A DNA stretch of 64,000 nt, from contig CM043957.1 of the NCBI GenBank assembly GCA_014529385.2, positions 69,348,503-69,412,502 of the forward strand, written 5' to 3'. The notes beneath the pieces are model-generated. The model was not told the origin of the DNA. It saw nothing but the letters and a program-made list of their open reading frames with translations, and ran no database searches. The stretch comes from Adiantum capillus-veneris (taxonomy: Eukaryota; Streptophyta; Polypodiopsida; Polypodiales; Pteridaceae). Positions 58,700 to 64,000 of the stretch are shown here, in pieces (positions within the stretch are counted from its first letter, which is position 1; the number at the start of each line of letters is the position of its first letter). The position numbers were made by a program, and so were the translations under genes.

Positions 58700-58890
58700 T
58701 GATTTAACGTATGCACTTTGCATATCCTTTAGTACTAAATAGAACGCTTGTAAACTACCCATCCTACTCGGGGTGAATAGCAGCAGTAAGAGTGAGGTGC
58801 TTTTCCCCCAACCACTTACAGAAAGTCGCCCACGACTGACGACAAACTATGACTCGATCATTGAGTATCCAGCCATATACTCGATATGGA
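58700..58890 (-). pseudogene. Decayed Ty3-type integrase block
   Basis: On the minus strand, LTLTAAIHPE, stop, DG, stop matches the integrase pattern LxxxxAxHPQTDGQ around the catalytic Glu, and the preceding NDRVIVCR fits (S/N)DRD...F. Heavily mutated with several stops. It is the only pol trace recognised in this element. Confidence 0.5.
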
Positions 58891-63439
<4,549 letters not shown>

Positions 63440-63487
63440 AGAGTCGCTGTGCATCCCTCCTCCATAGCTCCCCTGCTTCTCCCCTAA

Positions 63488-63499
63488 GCTCTAATACCA
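63488..63499 (-). other. Primer-binding site of the 5.7-kb element
   Basis: The minus strand reads TGGTATTAGAGC, the initiator-Met PBS with one C to T change. Confidence 0.75.
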
Positions 63500-63500
63500 A

Positions 63501-63664
63501 TGTTAGAACCCTAAGAGCTAGAGACTTGGATCCTCCACCCAACTGCCCATACTTATAGGCTCTTAGCCCTAGGATCCCATGTCTACACTGCTAGCTAGCC
63601 CGTGGCCGGGGTCCGTGACCCCCCTTTAGGGTAGGGCCCTGCCCGTAGGACCCGTGTCCTGACA
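63501..63664 (-). repeat. 5' LTR of the 5.7-kb element
   Basis: Pairs with 57934-58097 and is followed by the GTTCA target duplicate. Confidence 0.88.
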
Positions 63665-63669
63665 GTTCA

Positions 63670-63816
63670 TGCTATCTAACTAGGTGTTATTCTTTTTGTT
63701 TCTCTCTCCACCCAAGCACTCTTGTTAGTCTCATTAGGAATCTATTCTAATGAAATGCTCACTATGTTCATGCTATTTGTCACTACACACAAGTTACTAG
63801 GCCATTAAATGTTACA
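63670..63816 (+). repeat. 3' LTR of chromovirus copy 3, last part
   Basis: Resumes the LTR exactly where it stopped at 57933 (TTCATGCTAT...) and ends ACTAGGCCATTAAATGTTAC then A, like the family end. It is also similar to 20386-20470 read on the other strand. Confidence 0.75.
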
Positions 63817-64000
63817 TAACCACACAGCTTCCTCACTAGAACTAGAAGTTGCAACATACTCTGCCTCAGTGATGGGAGACAACGTGCAATTTTGGATATA
63901 TGATCTCTAAGAAATTGTCGCTCCAGCGAACAAGAAAACGTAGCTAGATGTGGATCGCCTAGTGTCCACACAACCCGCATAATCTGAATCACAACTATGA
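63817..64000 (-). pseudogene. Copia RNase H fragment (runs off the right edge)
   Basis: Minus-strand codons give CGxVDTRRST-like words, then SYVFLFAGATIS, SPITEAEYVATSSSSEEAVW and LCN. This is the Copia RNase H pattern (D..RRSTSGYVF...SxxEAEYxAxxxxxxEAxW). It needs frame changes and is cut at 63816 by chromovirus copy 3. It is unclear whether it belongs to the same family as the Copia element at the left edge. Confidence 0.65.

Overview
The window is nuclear DNA of a land plant with a large, repeat-rich genome. The evidence is plant-type gene remnants (a PLS-type pentatricopeptide repeat gene, a CrRLK1L receptor kinase of the FERONIA/THESEUS type), many LTR retrotransposons primed by initiator-Met or Asp tRNA, and long dinucleotide microsatellites. 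The Helitron replicase is unlike the usual flowering-plant form as I know it, which makes me lean towards a fern or lycophyte. That lineage guess is weak. No rRNA, tRNA gene, CRISPR array or prokaryotic operon is visible.

Layout. 1-1711: 5' end of a Copia element on the minus strand (LTR, PBS, gag, start of protease). It is inserted in a decayed Helitron replicase (1712-4205, minus). 4987-5212 and 17584-17772: two halves of one PPR pseudogene (minus), split by a complete 12.4-kb Tat-like Ty3/gypsy element (5213-17583, plus) with a perfect 5-bp target duplication, ACACC. 17.9-18.3 kb: short tandem repeats. 19124-19930: CrRLK1L pseudogene. 20310-26690: truncated chromovirus (minus), whose 3' LTR is itself interrupted by a solo LTR of the same family.

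26.7-43.5 kb is the most unusual part. Minus-strand exons of two gene families lie here: an FCP1-like HAD phosphatase (28.5-31.2 kb) and a gene joining a ParB-like domain to a DNA-methyltransferase-like domain (37.9-40.6 kb). Between and around the exons lie blocks of a roughly 68-bp minisatellite whose core is a near-perfect palindrome (CCCTATGGCC, then GGCCATAGGG). A 2.55-kb piece carrying an FCP1-gene exon and satellite is tandemly duplicated.

43491-51538: a well preserved chromovirus (minus) whose 3' LTR is cut short at a GT tract. It is inserted in the gag of an older chromovirus on the plus strand (51539-63816). The 3' LTR of that older element was hit by a 5.7-kb element with 164-bp LTRs and TSD GTTCA. 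The older chromovirus itself ends inside a Copia RNase H fragment that runs off the right edge.

Most coding sequences carry nonsense codons, frameshifts or both. Many nonsense codons look like CGA to TGA or CAA/CAG to TAA/TAG changes, as expected from deamination of methylated cytosine. Only the extra Tat-element ORFs and parts of the ParB/methyltransferase-like gene remain open over long stretches.
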